Notes under the pieces: generated by a model
Databases searched by the model: none
What the model was told of the DNA's origin: nothing
The model's input: only the letters and a program-made list of their open reading frames with translations
Position numbers and translations under genes: made by a program
Source: Closterium sp. Naga37s-1
Taxonomy: Eukaryota; Streptophyta; Zygnematophyceae; Desmidiales; Closteriaceae
Direction of reading: 5' to 3'
DNA length: 64,000 nt
Assembly: GCA_947471745.1 (NCBI GenBank)
Contig: CANJKZ010000406.1
Coordinates: 93,501-157,500, forward strand
In this document: positions 1-11,627 of the stretch, piece by piece
Position numbering within the stretch: position 1 is the stretch's first letter
Layout: every line of letters begins with the position of its first letter

Positions 1-155
1 ATGACGACGGGGAATTTCTCTACCTGCAGCGGCTCGATCTCCTTTCGCAGCAGCAGCAGCGGCCAGCCGTTGCTGCTCCGCCGCCAATCTCGGCGCTCCG
101 TCTCGTTGTCTCCGTCCCGCCTTAGCGCGCCCGCAGGAGCGCGACATCCGTCGAA
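1..155 (+). other. 5' leader of the CID7-like gene with overlapping upstream ORF
   Basis: An ORF opens with ATG at position 1 and stops at 172-174, overlapping the chosen start at 156 in another frame. It is Ser/Arg-rich and cut by the window edge, so it may be an upstream ORF in the 5' UTR or the end of something longer. No promoter motif is recognisable. Confidence 0.3.
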
Positions 156-3100
156 ATGGCGGAAACTGCAGTAAATGATCGGCCTGCTGCCGCTGCTGCT
201 TCCGCGCCTGGTGCGACGGGAGCAGGAGCAACGCAGGCAGCACCTCAGGGTGAGTCTTTGCGGATTTGCTAACTTCTACTAATACTTTAAAAATTACCGT
301 TCCATGACAGTAATGTTTTTTCAGGCTTCGGATGGCTACCACCTTCCGCATTACAGTCAGGAGGGTGCAGCCAAATTATTCGCTAAATTTTACCAGAAAT
401 AAACGATGTCGAAAGGCCTCGTCTTGTTGTGTCCCGTATGGCCTCGACACGCTCGCATTTTCTTAGGATAAATTTACATTTTCTGGTTCATCCATCCTGT
501 TTCGCGCTTCGCAAATCATGGACGCATGAGATTATCTTTTAAAGTGCTTGATTTGTGAGGATTGTTTCTCGGGGAGGCGTTATCTGTTTCTATGGTCCAG
601 GTTTTCTCGCCTTGTTTTACCCGTCGCCGCATGCAATGCCCGGCTAATGACACTGCTTCCGTCCGTTATTGATTGGATCACTGTGCAAACGAATCAGCAT
701 GGACTACCAATTTCTTGGCTTCAATGTTGCTGCCTCTTGAGGAACGTAATCTCCTTTATCCCTATTTCCTGCTCCGTGTCTCTCTTTCAGATGACCAATC
801 GCAAGGCGGCTCCTTAAAGCCGTGCTTTCTCTCGAAGCTTCAGCAGAGCACGCCGAACTCACCGTCTCTCTCCTCCCCCACAACTCTCCCTGCCCTCAAG
901 CCACACGCACCTCCTTTCTCTCCAACCCCATCCTCCTCCTCCCCGCAAGTTCTCTCGTCTTCCCTCTCTTCCTCCGGCTCTTCCCCCCTCACCACCTCCT
1001 CCCGCGACTCTTTCTCCGCCACCCCCGGCAACTCCGCGCAGCTCGCGTCGTTCCGCGGCCGCTCCCCCTCCCCCACGCCCCCCGACCCGTCGCGCATCTG
1101 CCTCAACCCCAACGCTGCAGCGTTCGTTCCGTGCTTTTCCGGCGCAGGCGGAAACGGCGGAAGCGACGGAAACGGCGGAACCGGCGCGGGTCCTGAAGGG
1201 GGTAGCGGAAGCGGGGAAGGCGGCGACGGCGGAGAAGGGGGAGCTAATGCTCACTCGGCGGAAGGGAACATGTATGCGCAGGCAAATGCGCACGGGGAGG
1301 GTTCCTCTAGTCGTGGATTGTCAGCAGAGGAAGCCAACTACGAAGGTTCCTCTTTAGATAGAATTCCGTCTAACACCTCGGTTTCATCTGACGACGAGTA
1401 TCGTCGTTACGTTAGGGATCAGCTTCCAGACGAGCTTATCAGCTTCGACGAGCAGGACACTCCGAACCTCAACGGCAGCCTTCTCCCGCCGGACCTAGAC
1501 GGGCTTGGCTCGGCAGATTCCGAACATGGAGGCGGCATTTCCGGGCCTGGGGGCGGATCTCGTCCCGGCGCCGAGCGCGGGCCTGGGGGTGAATATCTGA
1601 TTCATAGTAAAGTGGGCATGCGGGGCAGCGGGGAGGGGCGGGGCTGGAATCCGGACGCGCGGAGTTACTTGGCGGAGCTTCCCCCCGACCATCCCTTGCA
1701 CCACGCCTCCCCGCATCAGCACCATCTCCCCCCGCACCTGCGCCAAGGCCCCGGTAGCGCTTCCGCCAGCCCCATGTCCCACGCGCGGCATTCCCTAGGC
1801 GGACCTCCTGCTTTCCCCGATCACGAGTTTGGTGGGGGCTCCCCGGCGTCGTTTCCGCGGAACCCTCCGCCCTCCAGCCCCGCCGCGGCTGCGCTTCTTG
1901 CGCGGCTCGACCTTGGTGGGGGCGGAGGCGGCGGAGCAGGCGGAGGACCGCCTCCGCCCACCGCGCAGCAGCTTGCGGAGCTGCTAGACGGGCCTGCGCC
2001 TGGACTTGGGGGGCTTCCCCCTGGAGCAGGATACCCCTTCGATAACTATCCTCCCCCGCATTTCGACCACTTGGGGGGTGGAAACCATCCGCGCCCGTCC
2101 AACTCTCTCCCCGCTTCCCCCGCCCCCGCTGGTGTGCACCGCTTCAATCCCGCTCTCCGCGGCAGCCCGCTCCATTTCTCTCCTGCCCGCCACGGCCCGC
2201 CGCCTCCCCCGCATCACATGCTTCCGCCGTCGCAGCTGCTTGGCGGAAGAGGCGGAGCAGGGGAAGGGGGGCGCGGGTTTCCGCCGGGGATTACGGAGTC
2301 GTCCAGGCGCGGGCAATTTGGACCGCCGTTAGATGGACCAGGGAGAATGGACGGCAGGATGGACGGCAGGATGGATGGCAGAATGGATGGCCGGATGGAT
2401 GGCCGGATGGATGGCAGGATGGATGGCAGGATGGACGGCAGGATGGACGGCCGGATGGACGGCAGGATGGATGGCAGGATGGACGGCAGGATGGACGGCA
2501 GGATGGACGGCAGGATGGACGGCAGGGGAGATGGTCCGCCCATGGGCCCCCCAGGTAGCCCCATGCCCGGGCCGGGGGGACCTCCTCCCCCTAACACGCT
2601 TTACCAAGGCCCCGCGGGAAGGGGCGGGCGCGGAGGCGGACCGTTGGGCCCCGGGGGGATGGGCGGGCCTGGCGGGCCTGGTGGAAGATTTGCGCCAGGT
2701 CCGCCGTTCAGCCCGGAAATAGGCCCGCGCTTGGGCTCCCCGCCGCCCCCCCACATAAACCCCGCCAGGGGCGCGGGGGGCGGAGGCGGAGGCGGAAATA
2801 TGGGTCCCCCAGGTCCCTCTAACAGCTTTTCCCCATCTAGATCCCCGCACCCGCGATACTCCAGACCGGGACCGAGGCGGGGAGCGGGAGAAGAGCCGCC
2901 GTCGCCGCTTAATCAAGGTATAGGCAGTCTAGACCACCGTAGTCCGATGGGCGTGGGCAGGGGGGGAGGACATTTGCGCCACCCGCAGCAGAACCGGCGG
3001 AACAGCTTAGATCAGCGCAGCCCCATGCACCCGCTGCGGGATCCGCACCAGCAGGGGAGGAGAGCGGGGCCGGGGGGAAGGGGAGGAGGTGGCGGGGGAG

Positions 3101-6100
3101 GAGGAGGGGGACCAGGCGGAGGAGGCGGAGGCGGAGGAAACGGGGAGGGCGGCGGCGGAGGGATGCCCCCTGGAGCGGGAGACAACGGCGGGCACTTTCC
3201 TCCGCCGTTTGAGCTTCCCCCAGGGCCGGCGGCGCGGATGCTGGATAGAAGGTTCCGCGGACCTTCCGCTGGGTGGAACCCTGGTCCGCTGGATGAGCTA
3301 GAGGAGGGTCCCCCCGGCGCGGGGGGGCCAGGCGCGGAGTACAACGCGCATGGGGGGTTTCCGCTTCATGACCCCCCTCCCCCGCCCCCCCATGGCCTCC
3401 CCCCACACGAGCTAGGGGGATTTTACCTAGACGAGGGGATGCCGCCCCCAGGCATGCCCCCGCCCCCGCCGCCCCACCATCTCCCCCCACACCATGCGCG
3501 CGCGCATCCCCCAGGGCCTCCGCACGGGCACGCGCCTTCCCCCGGGGGGCATCCGCGGGGGGGGGGGTCCGCCCCCTCCGCCGCATCACGGGATGGACGA
3601 TCCGATTCTGGTGCTGGCGGCGGAATTCCCGGATTTCTCCATGCAGAGCCTGGCGGACGCGTTTTTCGCGCATGGGGCAGACCTAGGCGCGACCATTGAG
3701 GCGCTGTGGCAGCTGCAGGTGCGCGGAAGGCGGTTGGGCGCAGGGGAAACGGGGGGGGCGGGCGGTCGGGGAATGAGGGACTGGAGGGTTGGGGAGATGG
3801 GCGGTTGGGGCATGGGCGGTTGGGGGAAAGTCACACACCTGGTATTTGCTGGTTCCCTCATTGCTCTTCCTTATTCCCACCGGGCAGGATTACCAGGAGG
3901 ACAGGGGCCTCTTGCCACTTTCTTAACGCTCTCTTCCAACCTGTGTTACCTGCTTCCTTGCCCCCTTGCCTCCTTGCTTCCTTGCCGCTGCCTCCTTGCC
4001 TTCCCTGCCCCCACCGCCCAGCAATACCAAGAGGACGGGGACCCCTCGCTACACTCCGGCCCTCCCCGCTCATCCCAACGCTCCCCCCCTCTCGGCTCTC
4101 TTTCGAACTTCGCCTCACCTCCGCCTCCCCATCACTACTCCTCTGCTGCTGCTGCCGCCGCCGCTGCCGCTGCTGGTAGGACGGTTTCTGCTACTCAATC
4201 CGCCTCCTCCGCCCACCCTCACCGTTTCAGCGCCCACATAGGGAACTCCCCTGGGGGTCCTGGTGGGGTTGGTGATTCTGCTGCTTCGGATGGAGGTCCG
4301 GACGGTGGTCTGGATCCGAGCCTCCTCTCCCGTTCCATGCCGAACCTGAAACCGTTTGGCTCGGCCGGGCCTGGAGCTCCTGGGCTGGATGAGATGCCGT
4401 GGTGGGTTCGGCAGCAGCAGGGAGAGCAGGGGGGGGAGAAGCAGGGGTTTCAAGGAAACAGCGACACATATGCGAGCTTGTATGGTGCTGGTGGTGCTGG
4501 TGGCGGGGGTTCAGTGTGGGATATGAGTCCGTGCAAGCCGGGGGGGTTTGAGGGAAGGCGAGGGGAATACGAGGAGAAGCAACAGCAGCAGCAGCAGCAG
4601 CAGCTTCGTGGGGAGGAGATGTTTCAGTTTGAAAGGGCGGGTGAGTTGGCAAATGAGTCCGCATCAAGCCAAATCGCAAATCATGTTTTTTTTTCTTTGC
4701 ATTTCTCGTTCCAACGTGCCGACTTTTCAGTCCTTGTTCTAACATTTCTTTTCATGCCAAACAGCGATAGCTTGCAGTGGTTTTTCCTGCTCGAGTGCCC
4801 ACCAAAACTTCCCCCCTGGTGGCGTTTCTGTGGGTGCATGCTATGGGCGATGGCATGCCATGGGTGCTTGGCATGCTATGGGCGTATGGCATGGTATGGG
4901 CGTATGGCATGCTATGGGCGTATGGCATGCTATGGGTGCATGGCATGCCATGGGCGTATGGCATGCTATGGGCGTATGGCATGGTATGGGCGATGGCATG
5001 CCATGGGTGCTTGGTTGCATGGCAGGTCTTGACATGGTGGGCTCGAAGGAGGGTCCACATCCCCTCTCCCATACTCTACCTGCTCGCACAGCCTCCCAGC
5101 CCTGCAACAAGGTAGATATATGATTGATATGGGTGCATGGGCGCATGGGTGCATAGGCGCATGGGCGCATGGGTGCATGGGTGCACGGATGCATGGGCGC
5201 ATGGGTGCCAGTGATTTGCCAGTAAAGGCTCCCTGCCTGGTCCATTCCGTATCCCTTCCCCATTCAATTTCCCATTCCCATTCCTTTCCTTTCACATTCC
5301 CTGTTCTTCCCTTTCCCATTCCCTCTTTCTCTCACCCTTTTCTTACCCTGCCTGCTTTATTCCATATACCGCTCCCACCTCTCCCCGCCTTTCATTCTGC
5401 GTTTCCCTGGTCCACCAGTGGGTCCCTGACGTCAACACCAACCCCAATCCACCGTCAAGTTTCAAACCCATGAGGAGTCTTGACGCCAATGCCCTCGCAT
5501 TCAGCATTCCCTAACCCTCTCCCCTTCCCCCTCCTGCCCCTCATTCCTGCCTGTGGCTCCCTGCTCCACCAGTGGGCCCCTGACGCCAACACCAACCCCG
5601 ATCCACCGTCAAGCTTCAACCCCCGGAGGAGCCTTGACGTGGACGCGCTCGCATATGGCATCAGGTGCGTGCTTTCTTGAAAGGGGGGCTGTCTTGAAAG
5701 GTGGTATGCTCGCATATGGCATCAGGTGCGTGTTTCATTGAAAGGGGGGCTGTGCTGTCTTGAAAGAGGAGGGGCGGGTATGCTTACACGTATGGCATCA
5801 TGTGTGTTCTTCCTTGAAAAGAGGCCATGTAAGCTGAACCATGGCCCTCTTTTTAGCACCTTATGCCCCCCCACCCCACCTCTTTGTTTTTCCCTCCCCG
5901 TCCCCGTCTTTGTTTTTCTTCCAGCTCCTCGTCTGTCCTTCGCTGTAAATGCAGACTTCAGAGTCGACTCATAAGTCACTTTTGAGTTGACTCAAAAGTC
6001 ACCTCGTTACCATGGCACACGCTCCCCGTCCCCGTCTTTGTGTTTTCTTCAAGCTCCTCTTCTGTCCTTCTCTGTAAATGCAGACTTCATGTCTTTTGGT

Positions 6101-7693
6101 GCCTTATTTTAACGCCTCGTTTCTGCTTTTCAGTGTATCCTGTTTTGTTTCTCCCTGGATTCTTCGCTTGTTTTCTCTGTTTTTGAATGCCAGGGAAATA
6201 CCCTCCGGCTCGCTCTCGTCTGGAATAACCGAACCTGGCAGCTTCAACAGCAGCAGCTTCGGCACGATCAGCATTGGCGAGTTTAACAGCAGCCGCAGCA
6301 ACAGCAGCATCAGCAACAGGTTCAGCAACAGCAGCGTGAGCATGAGCAGTGCAAGCAACAACGGTGGGGGCAACAGCACCGCCGATGGCAACACAAACGG
6401 CAGTGGCAGCAACGGCGGCAGCGGTGGTATGGCCGGCGGCGGTGGTATGGCCGGCGGCGGCGGCGGTATCGGCAGCGGAATCGGCAGCAACAGCAGCAGT
6501 GCCGCTCGCATGCTGACATTTGATACCTCAGCGGAAGGGAACTGTCTTTCTGCCTCTCCCTCTCCTGCTGCACCTGCTGCTCCTCCTCCCGCCCCTGCTT
6601 CTCCCGCTCCTCCGTCTGCCCCTCCTCAGTCTGCCCCAGCGCCTTCTGGCCCTCTCCCGCCTCCCGGCATGCAAAACGACCCGGCGCGGGTGTTGGAGCT
6701 GAGGGGCATGCACGTGTCGAATGCCGTGTGCCTGCTGCAGCAGGAGGTGGCTTCCCTGCGCTTTGCTGCTCAACGTACCAAGTCCCGCCAGCAGGTATGA
6801 GCCCACATGCGCTTACTCAACAGCAGGAGAAACTCGTTCCCTTTTGAGGGGCCACTAAACTTGTGTGTGCGAGATCAGGCCTCTATACCTGTTATCACTC
6901 TTTGCACTGGTGGAGCATAGCAGCATAACGAAACTCCCCTGGTCCTCCTTTTTCTCCTCTCGACTCCCCTCCCGTTCCCCTCTCCAGCTCTACGTGCATG
7001 TGGCACCTCCCAGCAGTGGTGGAGCAGAGCACTAGAATGCAGCTTCCGTGTGGCCCTATCATGCTAATTGCGTGCCCTATTGTGCTAATTTCCCTATCGC
7101 CCCATCTACCTGCCTCGTACTCCCCCCCTTTTTCCCGTGCGTTTGGCATCGGGTCTCTACACCAGCGACAGGGCGCTGTAGCACCTCCCAGCAGTGGTGG
7201 AGCAGAGCACTATCGGCCTATCGTGCTAGAAGAGCACCAAGCTCTCTACATTTTTTAGTCGACTCAAAAGTCACGTCGTGTCAGAAGAGCACCAAGCTCT
7301 CTACACTAGAATGCAGCTTCTGTGTGGCCCTATCGTGCTAATCCCCCTATCGCCCCATCCACCCTTCCTTGTCCCCCCCCCCCTTTTTCCTCCTCCCGTC
7401 CAGCTCTACGTGCGTGTGGGTTCAGGCCTCTACACCAGCGACCGTGCGCTGCAGCACATGCCAGCAGTGGTGGAGCAGAGCAGTGGAATACAGCTGCCCT
7501 GTCTCCCCCTTTCCCTCCCATCTCCCTTCCCTCCCCTGCCCCCGTCCAGCTCTACGTGCGAGTGGGTTCAGGCCTCTACACCAGCGACCGTGTGCTGCAG
7601 CACATGCCAGCAGTGGTGGAGCAGTATTTGGTCGACCAGGAGGGTCTTCACGTGCTGGAGCCACAACCGGGTCTTCTAAGGGTGTTCATGTGA
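156..7693 (+). CDS. CID7-like PABP-interacting protein (PAM2-CUE-Smr), 7 exons
   Basis: Probable plant CTC-interacting-domain protein of the CID5/6/7 kind, which binds the MLLE domain of poly(A)-binding protein and carries an Smr nuclease-like domain. Exons: 156-249, 791-3718, 4022-4640, 5026-5111, 5573-5664, 6194-6794, 7550-7693. All junctions are GT-AG and phases close if one base is dropped from the G-run near 3557-3567, giving about 1,520 aa. Seen: a PAM2 motif (LNPNAAAFVP) near residue 135; a CUE-like domain near residues 966-1007 (starts MDDPILVLAAEFPDFSM); Smr from about 1439, starting LELRGMHVSNAV, through VGSGLY to EPQPGLLRVF and the stop. Between lie long Gly/Pro/Ser-rich tracts. 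The DUF1771 helix usual before Smr is not visible. Smr key motifs are divergent: LELRG for LDLHG, and VGSGLY where relatives have VGTGHH. The start at 156 is chosen because exon 1 splices in frame to exon 2. Family call strong; short exons 4 and 5 are inferred from phase alone. Confidence 0.8.
2341..2526 (+). repeat. 12-bp coding minisatellite, RMDG tetrapeptide x15
   Basis: Tandem 12-bp units within exon 2 of the CID7-like gene encode about 15 consecutive Arg-Met-Asp-Gly tetrapeptides. Single-base variants between units are mostly silent (ggc/gga and cgg/agg), consistent with an in-frame minisatellite under coding constraint. Confidence 0.85.
3883..3912 (+). pseudogene. Echo of exon 3 start in the preceding intron
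   Basis: After a GGGCAG acceptor-like sequence, about 25 bases resemble the first bases of the real exon 3 at 4022 (both read Tyr-Gln-Glu-Asp). The copy lacks a continuing open frame. It is one of several exon-edge copies in this gene. Confidence 0.5.
4842..5015 (+). repeat. ~20-bp minisatellite upstream of exon 4 acceptor
   Basis: Tandem variants of a unit reading roughly gggcgtatggcatgctat fill the intron up to the acceptor of exon 4 at 5025/5026. Confidence 0.8.
5128..5212 (+). repeat. 10-11-bp minisatellite downstream of exon 4 donor
   Basis: Units of the type gggcgcatgg / gggtgcatgg follow the exon 4 donor (5112) within about 20 bases. With the array before exon 4, this 86-bp exon is bracketed by two related ATGG-rich arrays. 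Confidence 0.75.
5419..5510 (+). pseudogene. Degenerate full-length echo of exon 5
   Basis: After a tccaccag acceptor, this stretch is a close copy of exon 5 (5573-5664): both begin with Trp and share the PDxNTNPxPPSSF core. The copy ends in a stop (ccc taa) and has lost the donor. Two further short copies of the exon 5 3' edge, with gcatatggcatcaggt-like donors, follow at about 5703-5727 and 5780-5805. Confidence 0.7.
6985..7460 (+). pseudogene. Upstream echoes of the Smr terminal exon
   Basis: Partial copies of the 5' part of exon 7 (LYVRVGSGLY...HMPAVVEQ) occur near 6988-7035, 7160-7212 and 7404-7480. The 7404 copy keeps a cgtccag acceptor and reads through the VGSG motif to VVEQ before diverging. 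They lie in the intron before the intact exon at 7550. Confidence 0.7.
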
Positions 7694-7769
7694 GTTCTTT
7701 GCGGTGCAATGCGGTTTAGTATGGTCCAGTGCGGTGGAGTGTGGTATGAGTGGGGATATCTGTGGTGCT

Positions 7770-8403
7770 TGTGCACTGCAGCACATGCCAGCAGTGGAGG
7801 AGCAGTATCTGGTCGACCAGGAGGGGCTTCACGTGCTGGAGCCGCAGCCAGGGCTACTGCGAGTGTTCATGTGAGTCATAGTCTGGTACAGTGCGGTGCC
7901 ATGCGGTGGTGAGTGGTGTGGATGGGTGGGTGGGGATATCTGTGTCCGACCGTGCAGTGCAGCACATGCCAGCAGTGGTGGAGCGGTATTTGATCGACCA
8001 GGAGGGGGTGCACGTGCTGGAGCCGCAACCGGGGCTACTGCAAGTGTTCATGTGAGTCATAGACTGGTACCGTGCGGTGCCATGCGGTGGTGGTTGGTGT
8101 GGGTGGGTGGGTGGGGATACCTGTGTCAGTCTTGGGGGGGTGCAGCACATGCCAGTAGTGGTGGAGCAGTATTGGTCGACCAGGAGGGCCTTCACGTGAT
8201 GGAGCCACAGCCAGGCCTTTTGAGGGTGTTCATGTGAGTTCTGTGCGGTGCAATGAGGCCTAGTGTGGTCCAGTGCAGTGGAGTGTGGTATGAGTGGGGA
8301 TATCTGTGGTGCTTGTGCACTGCAGCACATGCCAGCAGTAGTGGACCAGGAGGGCCTTCGTGTCCTGGAACTGCAGCCAGGCCTTTTGAAGGTGTTCGTG
8401 TGA
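7770..8403 (+). pseudogene. Four downstream 3' copies of the Smr terminal exon
   Basis: Copies of the 3' part of exon 7 (HMPAVVEQYLVDQEG...QPGLLRVFM then TGA) end at about 7874, 8055, 8235 and 8402. With the intact exon (stop 7691-7693) this gives five tandem 3' ends. Copies three and four carry small deletions: the one near 8160-8235 lost one T in the TTTGGTCGACC region, and the last lacks about 12 bases. None keeps the LYVRVGSG acceptor side. Confidence 0.8.
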
Positions 8404-9402
8404 GTTTCTGTGCGGTCTGATGCGGTGGGGTGGGGTATGTGTGCGTCTGACTTGCTGTGCCCGTCCATGCCATATCCCACTGCTGCTACAGGCATAACTA
8501 GGCTTATGCTACCCCCCCCCTTCTTCCCTGCGTCTGCCCCCACTCCCCGCCCCGCCCCATTCTCCCACAGCCCATCTGTGCCTTAGTCCACTGCCGCGTG
8601 CGAGGAGAGAGGAGGGGAGGGGAAGGGAGGGGAAGGGAGGGGACGGGAGAGGAGAGGGGAAGGGAGGGGAATGGAGCACCTTTAGTCAGTCAGTCCGTCA
8701 GCAAGGAGGCATGATGCTTGCTCTGCTAACTTCTAACGCCCATGAATCACCACAGCTTCAACCAACAACAACCAGCAGCAGCAGCTATTCAGCACAGCAG
8801 CAGCAGCAGCTGTTAAACTCGTTAACACCGCCAACCAACCAACCGCAGCCTGACACGCGGACAGCACAAGAGCTGCCCCGCCAACCAACCAACCACAGCT
8901 GCGGTCAAGCTAACACCTACCCCTATCCGATGTCCTGAGTCCTCACCACTGGCTCAGAATGGTCACTGCTCTTATTGAGGTGGCTTTAAAGTCAACTCCA
9001 CAGTCACCTTCCCAGTGGCTCCAAAAGGGTCTTCTTCACCAGCTGTTTTTGCAGCTTGCATCTGCCTAACACCTACCTCCTAACTTAGAGAGCAAGCCAT
9101 GCCTCCACCTGCTGCTTACAAGGTGTCTCTGGTCCTCCTGAGCTCCTGTGTTACCGACCAGGCATTACCAACCTTCTGATTGGTTCCATCTTCCTTCTGA
9201 GACATGGTGTTTCAAGTGCTGTGATACTAAGCTTCAACTTCTGAGACACGGGGGGTTTCAACTTCCAGCCTCCAATGGCGGCAGCAGACATTGGGTGGTG
9301 GCTTGGTTGGGAGAGCTTGCCACTTGGTGTGAGGTGCTGACTGTACGCTTCAAGCAAGCGGCTGCTAACAACTGATGCAGCGAATTTAGACGTAACATGG
9401 AG

Positions 9403-9461
<59 letters not shown>

Positions 9462-10847
9462 CGCCTGGTATTCTCTCCGAGTTGCTCTTGTTCAGATTCG
9501 ATTTGGTTTTGATTTGGTTCATGCTTTCCTGCTTGGTTCTCTTTTTTCGTTACATTCTAAACAGTTCAGGTTCAGTACTGCATTATTCGTGTTTGTAGCT
9601 ATAGACTGCTATGCTTGCCTTATTCTGTGTGTGATTGTTTACTGTAGTGTAGGTATGCTTGCACTGTGGTAGGATCTACCGTATTACAGTATGGTGTTTT
9701 AATGTAGTACTTTTACCATTTGTCTCTAGTGCATATTGCATAATTGCATCCTTTGTTTTATCCCATACACGATACTTGTATCAAGCTGGGTACTGGAGTC
9801 ATGATTGACCCTGATCCCAAAGTCGTTCCCCCACACCCAGGGTTTTCGCTTTGTCTGGGTAGCGCTTGCCGGCGTCGCTATCGAGTACATTCCCTCCCAC
9901 ACAGGCGGTACCGTACCTACGAGGCTACGACACATATTCCTACCGAATAAGGTAACCCGGGAGGAAAACGGTACGCCAACCCAGAAAGCAATTGCAATGC
10001 CGTAAACATCTCTGTCGAGGCAAAAGGCGGTAATATCATTTTGCCTGCCTCCTATCGATTGACCGCTCCAGCAGGTTGTCAACAGGGCCTCAGTTATCAG
10101 GATAATTTATCCTGATTCTCCTGAATTCAGGATAGGTGTCGTGTGCTAGTCCTGGAAAAACAGCATAACAGGAATAATTGTCCTGTAATTTCAGTATAAC
10201 GGTTATTTTGCGTACTGGAAACTCAGGATAAGGCTGTAGGTTCATCCCTGATGAGTCAGGATAGTGTCGAATCTCGCTCTGAAGCGAGATGTACTGTACG
10301 AAAAATATCCTAGGTTTCGGGGCCAAAAGTACTAAGCGCGAATACCGCAAACACAGAAACCAATTGGAATCGAGCTGGAGACCTCTACCGTAAGGCATTG
10401 TCGCTTTGCCCGCTACCCAATTCACCTGTATTAAATTGTATTTTCAAATGTACCACTGGCATTTCAGGATACCTCACCCTGTGCAGCCCTGACAATTCAG
10501 GGCAAATTCTGATTTCCTAAAAACTGCCCTGAGGCCTCAGTGTACCCCCAAACGAATCTGAGGCCCTGGTTGTCAAACTGAGATGAGAACCAAAGTTTGT
10601 TTCTACCCGAGTGGGACTTTTGAGTCGACGCAAAACGTGTGGCATCATTCGCCTGCCTCCTGTCTTCCATTCCAGCAGGTTGTCAAACTGAGATGAGAAC
10701 CAAAGGTTGTTCCTACCCGAGTGGGTCATTGTAAACACTGTGACACCAGATTTCTTAATCCCTTCTTTATTGCCAGGAAACCATAGCATAGCCACAAACG
10801 GGGGATGATGTTATATACAGAAGGCATGTCCACATACCATGTAGCAT
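8404..10847. other. Intergenic region between two converging genes
   Basis: No supported gene. It holds a purine-rich GGGGAAGGGAG stretch (8580-8680), a degenerate palindrome near 8985-9003, an interrupted GCA run (9403-9460), a cluster of TCAGGATA/TATCCTGA motifs (10090-10270) and one palindrome-bridged duplication (10568-10725). Short ORFs at 9148-9375 and 9397-9672 look like chance. Confidence 0.6.
10096..10132. repeat. Two adjacent short palindromes
   Basis: Positions 10096-10116 form a 10-bp perfect stem around a single base (ATCAGGATAA / TTATCCTGAT). Positions 10119-10132 are a perfect 14-bp palindrome, TCCTGAATTCAGGA. Further CAGGATA half-sites follow to 10270. Confidence 0.8.
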
Positions 10848-11627
10848 TCATGGTTTGGAGGAACAATTCGCCAGGGACCAACCGATCCTTGCATTCTCAG
10901 TATCATACACCATAAGGTAACCCCGCATCGTGATATCTGCAGCACAGGAAACCCAAGGAAGGGGGGATGTAAGGCGTTCATGGTTTGGAGGAACAATTCG
11001 CCAGGGTCCAACCGATCCTTGCATTCTCATTATCATACACCAGAAGATAACCCCGCATCGTGATATCTGCAGCACAGGAAACCCAAGGAAGGGGGGATGT
11101 AAGGCGTTCATGGTTTGGAGGAACAATTCGCCAGGGTCCAACCGATCCTTGCATTCTCATTATCATACACCAGAAGATAACCCTGCATCGTGATATCTGC
11201 AGCACAGGAAACCCAAGGAAGGGGGGATGTAAGGCGTTCATGGTTTGGAGGAACAATTCGTCAGGGTCCAACCGATCCTTGCATTCTCATTATCATACAC
11301 CAGAAGATAACCCCGCATCGTGATATCTGCAGCACAGGAAACCCAAGGAAGGGGGGATGTAAGGCGTTCATGGTTTGGAGGAACAATTCGCCAGGGTCCA
11401 ACCGATCCTTGCATTCTCATTATCATACACCAGAAGATAACCCCGCATCGTGATATCTGCAGCACAGGAAACCCAAGGAAGGGGGGATGTAAGGCGTTCA
11501 TGGTTTGGAGGAACAATTCGCCAGGGTCCAACCGATCCTTGCATTCTCATTATCATACACCATAAGATAACCACGCATCGTGATATCTGCAGCACAGGGA
11601 ACCAAAGGAAGCGGGGATGCAAGTCGT
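10848..11627 (-). repeat. 130-bp tandem array of six complete terminal exons
   Basis: Six copies at exactly 130-bp spacing, exon parts 10848-10936, 10978-11066, 11108-11196, 11238-11326, 11368-11456 and 11498-11586. Each has a CTGCAG acceptor, an intact frame (ITMRGYLLVYDNENARIGW...) and a TGA stop, and could end the protease. Copies differ by only a few bases (for example LMVYDTENARIGWSL in the copy farthest from exon 10), so homogenisation or recent expansion is likely. Confidence 0.93.

Noticed and set aside
9397-9672. 91-aa ORF beginning with poly-Ala
   Set aside because: Driven by a GCA microsatellite; nothing recognisable follows.
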